Assembly (NCBI RefSeq): GCF_964199755.1
Contig: NC_133901.1
Coordinates: 6,611,016-6,675,015 of the forward strand
From: Larus michahellis
Lineage: Eukaryota; Chordata; Aves; Charadriiformes; Laridae
Length of the DNA stretch: 64,000 bases
Direction of reading: 5' to 3'
Below the pieces are notes generated by a model. That model worked only from the letters and a program-made list of their open reading frames with translations. It searched no databases and was not told the DNA's origin. Positions within the stretch are counted from its first letter, which is position 1. Each line of letters begins with the position of its first letter. Positions 59,971-64,000 of this stretch are shown here, one piece after another. The position numbers and the translations under genes were made by a program.

Positions 59971-61984
59971 ACTGTTGCAACTCCACCTAAAACCTACAAT
60001 CTTGTCCAACTTCACATCCTACCTGCCCATGCAGACCAGATGTCAGGACAATTCTGAGATCAGTTAAGAAATGACTGGTCATATACAACAGTTGTGTATA
60101 AATAGCTCTGTTCCTTTTTTTTAACAAAACCGATCTAAAATATGTTCTATTTAAAATACCTTAATTTCTGGAAAATCTGTCATATTAAAAATGTAAACGA
60201 ATGTTCTAATGGATGGAAACAAATTACTTCTAACGTACTATATGAAGTTCTGCTTCCTGAGAACTGAATTGCATATAGAGGTGATTGAGACTTTGAAAAA
60301 AAGACAGTGATGTACAGATGATATTTAATGGCTTTGAATGGAAGATAAGTTTACAACTTGGAGAATTATGTAAATTTCTATCTAAATTTCATACTGCTGT
60401 GTAGTATAAAAAGCAGCGTATGTAAAACCACTTTGAAAACCTATTAGAAAATAGAAAGGTTAAGCAGGTACAATAAATAATATTAATGTGATAGTAGAGT
60501 AACTGATGGCAAAACTGCAGGGACGTGTATACGGTATTATAATTAAATTTCGGAGAATTGCAATGCAGGTAGCAAATGCTGTCATTGGACCCAGCGTGCC
60601 ACAGAAAGCTGCTAAGACTCATAAACACACAACTGTTTATAATTGGAAAAAATCTGCCCATCTAAAACTAATTGTGCGTTCAAAACTTTGGGCAGTAAGC
60701 ATGTAAGTAAATTGGTATTTTTCTGTCATATAGTGATTCCGCAGGCTGCTAAATGGTAAAAGTGAAGTGTTGCTCTAGAAGGTGTCTCGGAGCTTAACTT
60801 CCTTTGAACCAGCCCTTGCTGTACTGTGTTATATTGGAGATGGGGCTTTAAACTTGAGTTCAGAGTTCCGTGCTCTGGCAGAAGCACGCACAGGTATATA
60901 TATATCTATACATCCCTTCACCCAGCTCCACCCACCCCATCCCATGGTTTTACCACAGCAATCCCATGCAAGACAGTTAGTTAAATTAATAATTGTTTCC
61001 GGAGCTGAATTTCAGGGTGGAATGAAGTTACTCTTGGTTTCATTCCTGTGACCTGATCCTGCAGTGCCAGTGCATGAAGCAACACTCCTGTCTGAACTTG
61101 TGCCAGACCTCATTACTAAAATGCTTTTCTTTCTCCTTGCCTTCCCCTTTTCCCTGTAACGTTATGGGGAAAAAAGAAAATATTTTTCATTACCCTGTTT
61201 TCTAGATAGCTTCTTCTGTGTTGTTTTCCTCTTTTTCATAAAGGAAAAAACTTTGTCACGGAAATTATTTCAAGAAGGAGGGACTGTTTATATTCAGAAG
61301 GCAAGCTTTTTAAAAATAGCTTTTCTTGGCTGCTTATAAATCTTTATCATCACTAAACTCCAGCAGTCAAATAAGAACAGTTAAAACAGTTCAAGGGAAA
61401 AAAAAAAAGGCTCTCCAGCAACCTCAGTAGCTTTAACGATCTGGTAAAAGACCAAACAAATAGACATAATTATCATAAAAAAGCTATTACATAGCTCATC
61501 CCATCTGAATTGTTTATGGGAGAAAAATTAAAGTACTTAAAATCATCAGAGGTTTCCTTTGCTTTCAGATGCTATCCGTTCCCACTGAGATCATTGCAGC
61601 CATTAAGACTCTTACCCTGAGAAGGCCTCGGATAATGAAATCCATACTTCTCTCTTACTCGAGCAAAGTGTCTTAGTTCACTGATTTATTGTCCCTGCTT
61701 CAGTGCCTGATGACACCAATACCGGAGTGCACGTGTCTGAGTCGTAGGTGAACCTCTGTCCATCTCCGGCTATTCCTCACCACCATGCCCGCCTCTCTTA
61801 AAGTCTGTGGTAATAAAGCAGTTTGGACTACTTAAAGTAGTAGCCTCTGGCATCTCCCCATTTTCAACGTCAAAAAAAATAGTCCTAGGTGAAAAAAAAA
61901 ACAGTTTATGAGTTTTTAGAGGTTATAATGTCTATTCTGTTTTACTTTAGGTTCATCTGTTTCAGAGGACCAAATTTGATGTGG
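59971..61984. other. Unique non-coding sequence
   Basis: AT-rich. It includes a short TA run (about 60897-60906) and a possible ancient repeat scrap (61051-61085). Frames of 89-90 codons lack domains. No gene was recognised. Confidence 0.5.
61051..61085. repeat. Possible ancient amniote repeat scrap
   Basis: ACCTGATCCTGCAGTGCC followed by AGTGCATGAAGCAACACTCC resembles the 'gatcctgcagtcc ... catgcaaaactcc' wording of an old reptile and bird repeat. The match is short and the family was not identified. Confidence 0.3.
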
Positions 61985-62308
61985 ATTTTTCATCTGGGCG
62001 CGGCAATCTGGGTTACAGGAGGCATCACGGTTATAAGGGACAGTGAAGCTCGAAGATCTCTTCAAACAAGAGCAAAGTCACTGGGCTGTAGGTCTGTGCC
62101 AGCCTCCGGATCTGACCCTACGGCTAGTGGGGCAAGCGAGGGACGTGCCCACCCACTGCGAAGGGCCGGGCTTGTCTGCAAGCACGTGCTACTGGGACGC
62201 GTTTCTCCCAGTTCAACGCTCTCCTGCTCGAAGCAAGGCTTTGCTGTTGTAGCCTGTGCTGCAATGTGTAAAGTAGCTAAGGCTTTTCCCCCTAACTGTG
62301 CCCCATAA
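61985..62308 (+). other. CpG-raised patch under the longest open frame
   Basis: About 15 CpG fall within 61998-62235, including GGGCGCGG, CACGTG and GACGCG. The longest open frame of the window (139 codons, 61889-62308 plus) ends here. Its first third is AT-rich and hydrophobic, its last two thirds basic and Ser/Ala-rich; there is no coherent domain, and a 69-codon frame overlaps in another phase. A good acceptor-like TTCTGTTTTACTTTAG lies at about 61935-61950, but no donor pairs with it. It may be a CpG-rich regulatory patch or a terminal exon; gene status is not supported. Confidence 0.2.
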
Positions 62309-64000
62309 GTATTTCTGTACTATCGGTAAGGAGCAAAATAGCTCTTCAAATGTCCACTCGTACACTAATACACGCTTCCACCCAATTTCCATTTCTCTAG
62401 TACTTACACGTATGTAGAAGACTGAACTCGTAGGGCAGAGGAGACTTACAATGATTCAATATTTTTTTCTTTTTTAATGGTTTTGGCAAATGTTTTGAGG
62501 TTTGTTTCTTCTGTTTGTGTTTTGGGTTTGTTGGTTGGTTGTTGTTTGTTTTTTTTATATAAACCTTTGGCAAGCCTCTAAAGCAAAGAACTTTGTACTT
62601 GATCTTTATTCATGCTGCATGTATGCTGTCACAGACAGATGCTTTCACACGATTTTAAGGACAGGTTTCTTTCTGCTAGAGTGATTGATTTGCCCTATAA
62701 ATCCGTCCCCACATAAAATTCACAAGGAACAAGTGATAGGTCATGAAGCAATGAAGTGATGTCGAGAATTTGCTTCCTTGCATGCATTTCTCTCTCTCTG
62801 ATTCCATTTTTAACCGTTCTCATGCCCCGTCTAAAGACTGCACTTCATTTTAATCTCTAAGTGTACTTGGACTTGGGGGTGAACGAAAGCAAAAAGGGGA
62901 ATAAAGGCCGCGCAATCTTTGTGTGCTTGAAAGGCCTAGTGCTTTTTACTGCCCCTGGGTGGAAGCCTGGTATAAATAAAAATACTGTGCTGTGTGTATC
63001 CTGCAGCCTTTATGCAGAATTTATTGTGAATAAAACCCTACGCAGAAACACTAATGAAGTAACGTTTGCTGCTACTAAATTTAGGAAAAAATCAACAATC
63101 GCTGCATTGCATCAGTGGATTAAAGATAGAGTACTCAAGAAAAACAGAACTGCTCCTGTAAAATAGACTATACGGCATGTATATTGGTTTAAAGTATATA
63201 AAAATATATATGTAACACACAAGTGGGTTTTCCTTTTTTCAGTCTTGCCAAAAGGCCAGTTGGGAACAGGTTTCCATTTGCACCAGGCAGCGTCCAAATG
63301 GATAATCTCTCCATTGGAGAATTTTCAGTATAAATAGACAAGATAATATGTGATGGTTTCCAGATCACCAGTGGCAGAAGGTATCACTGCCATGGTTCGA
63401 GGGATTGTGGTTTGTCCGATTCTTTGGGTGAAATGAGCAGGGTCTTCGCTAGACAGAAGACAAAAGGTAAGAAAGGGCAGAAACAGCGTGACAGGGTGAG
63501 AGAAGAGGGAGAAAAGGCGTTAGATAAGGTGAGGACATGCTTTCTTGCTTTTGGTAGAATGGCTTTGAGAGTAAGTATGAGCGGAAATAAGGAGCCGAGA
63601 GAGATATCTGTGTAATCTTTATCATCACAGTAATGCAAAACCGGGTTGGCAGCAGTAGTCATAGCTGCCTGGAAGAAGAGAAGATACATTTTACTGAAAC
63701 TTAGTGAAAACAGAAGAGAAACAAACAGTAACACTGGAAAATTAACATTTTACTTTCTTTGATATTTGTGAATCTACCCACATCAACACATTTTATCATT
63801 ATGTCCTCGTCTCACACGTGAGTTTCACTGCCTTGACAAGCACAATTTAAGATTTCCTCTTTGTTTGTTTGTTTCAAAGAGTTTCAGCTGTAAGACCAAA
63901 TGTTAATTTGAGTTCAAACTTCGGGCGATTGCTGTTGTTTTGGTTCTCACGGTGGGGAGCTGAACAGAACTGAGATGATGAAGTGCTGTAGACTGAGATG
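62309..64000. other. Unique non-coding sequence to the window edge
   Basis: Includes a GT-rich tract (62515-62557) and a TC run (62791-62801). Donor-like GTAAGTATG at 63571 has no convincing acceptor partner. Frames of 101 codons (62861-63166 plus) and 116 codons (63384-63734 minus) show no domain. No gene was recognised. Confidence 0.5.
62515..62557. repeat. GT-rich low-complexity tract
   Basis: T-runs with GGG, GG and GTT words and no plus-strand C after the first bases. Same type as at 9.6 and 16.4 kb, but with too few G-runs for a quadruplex. Confidence 0.55.

Noticed and set aside
1..64000. Bacterial-type operons, CRISPR arrays, phage or defence systems
   Set aside because: Composition, CR1 elements and absence of coding density show vertebrate nuclear DNA; no spaced direct-repeat array exists.

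Overview
The window looks like avian nuclear DNA, probably from a neognath bird. The main evidence is three well-preserved 3' ends of CR1 LINE retrotransposons (13012-13341 minus, 35672-35896 minus, 59648-59970 plus). They carry the CR1 3'-UTR wording and, on two or all of them, the octamer-type ATTCTATG terminal repeat. The rest is AT-rich, largely unique sequence with very little young repeat, as expected of a bird intergenic region or long intron. No species can be named from this.

I find no protein-coding gene, rRNA, tRNA, CRISPR array or intact mobile element. The longest open frame is 139 codons and has no recognisable domain. Open frames of 60-139 codons occur on both strands throughout, as chance predicts at this length, and several are demonstrably repeat products. 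No operon, phage or defence system is present, and I do not claim a new biological system.

Layout. 0-5 kb: unique sequence with two faint MIR/CORE-SINE-type relics in opposite orientation (1.6 and 2.1 kb) and an old degenerate CR1 body fragment (3.05-3.4 kb). 5-13 kb: unique, with a G7/C6 hairpin and a GT-rich tract. 13-14 kb: a good CR1 3' end followed by a much older one. 14-22.8 kb: unique, with a second GT-rich tract. 22.9-26.4 kb: patches of raised GC and CpG. 28.1-28.4 kb: a candidate conserved regulatory block. 29.5 kb and 33.7 kb: AT-rich low-complexity DNA. 31.8 kb: a compact hexamer array bounded by palindromes and carrying octamer words. 35.7 kb: a CR1 of a second subfamily. 36.7 and 46.0 kb: two stretches with good splice-site grammar that could be exons of an unknown transcript. 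34.4-35.0, 38.4-39.1, 43.2-43.6 and 55.6-56.3 kb: AT-rich blocks dense in homeobox, POU or GATA words, resembling vertebrate conserved non-coding elements. 51.0 kb: an uninterrupted 29-copy AAAAG microsatellite. 59.6 kb: the second member of the 13-kb CR1 subfamily. 62.0 kb: a CpG-rich patch.

The most plausible reading is a regulatory gene desert or a large intron near a developmental gene, possibly crossed by a non-coding transcript. This is inference: conservation tracks, RNA-seq and synteny would settle it.
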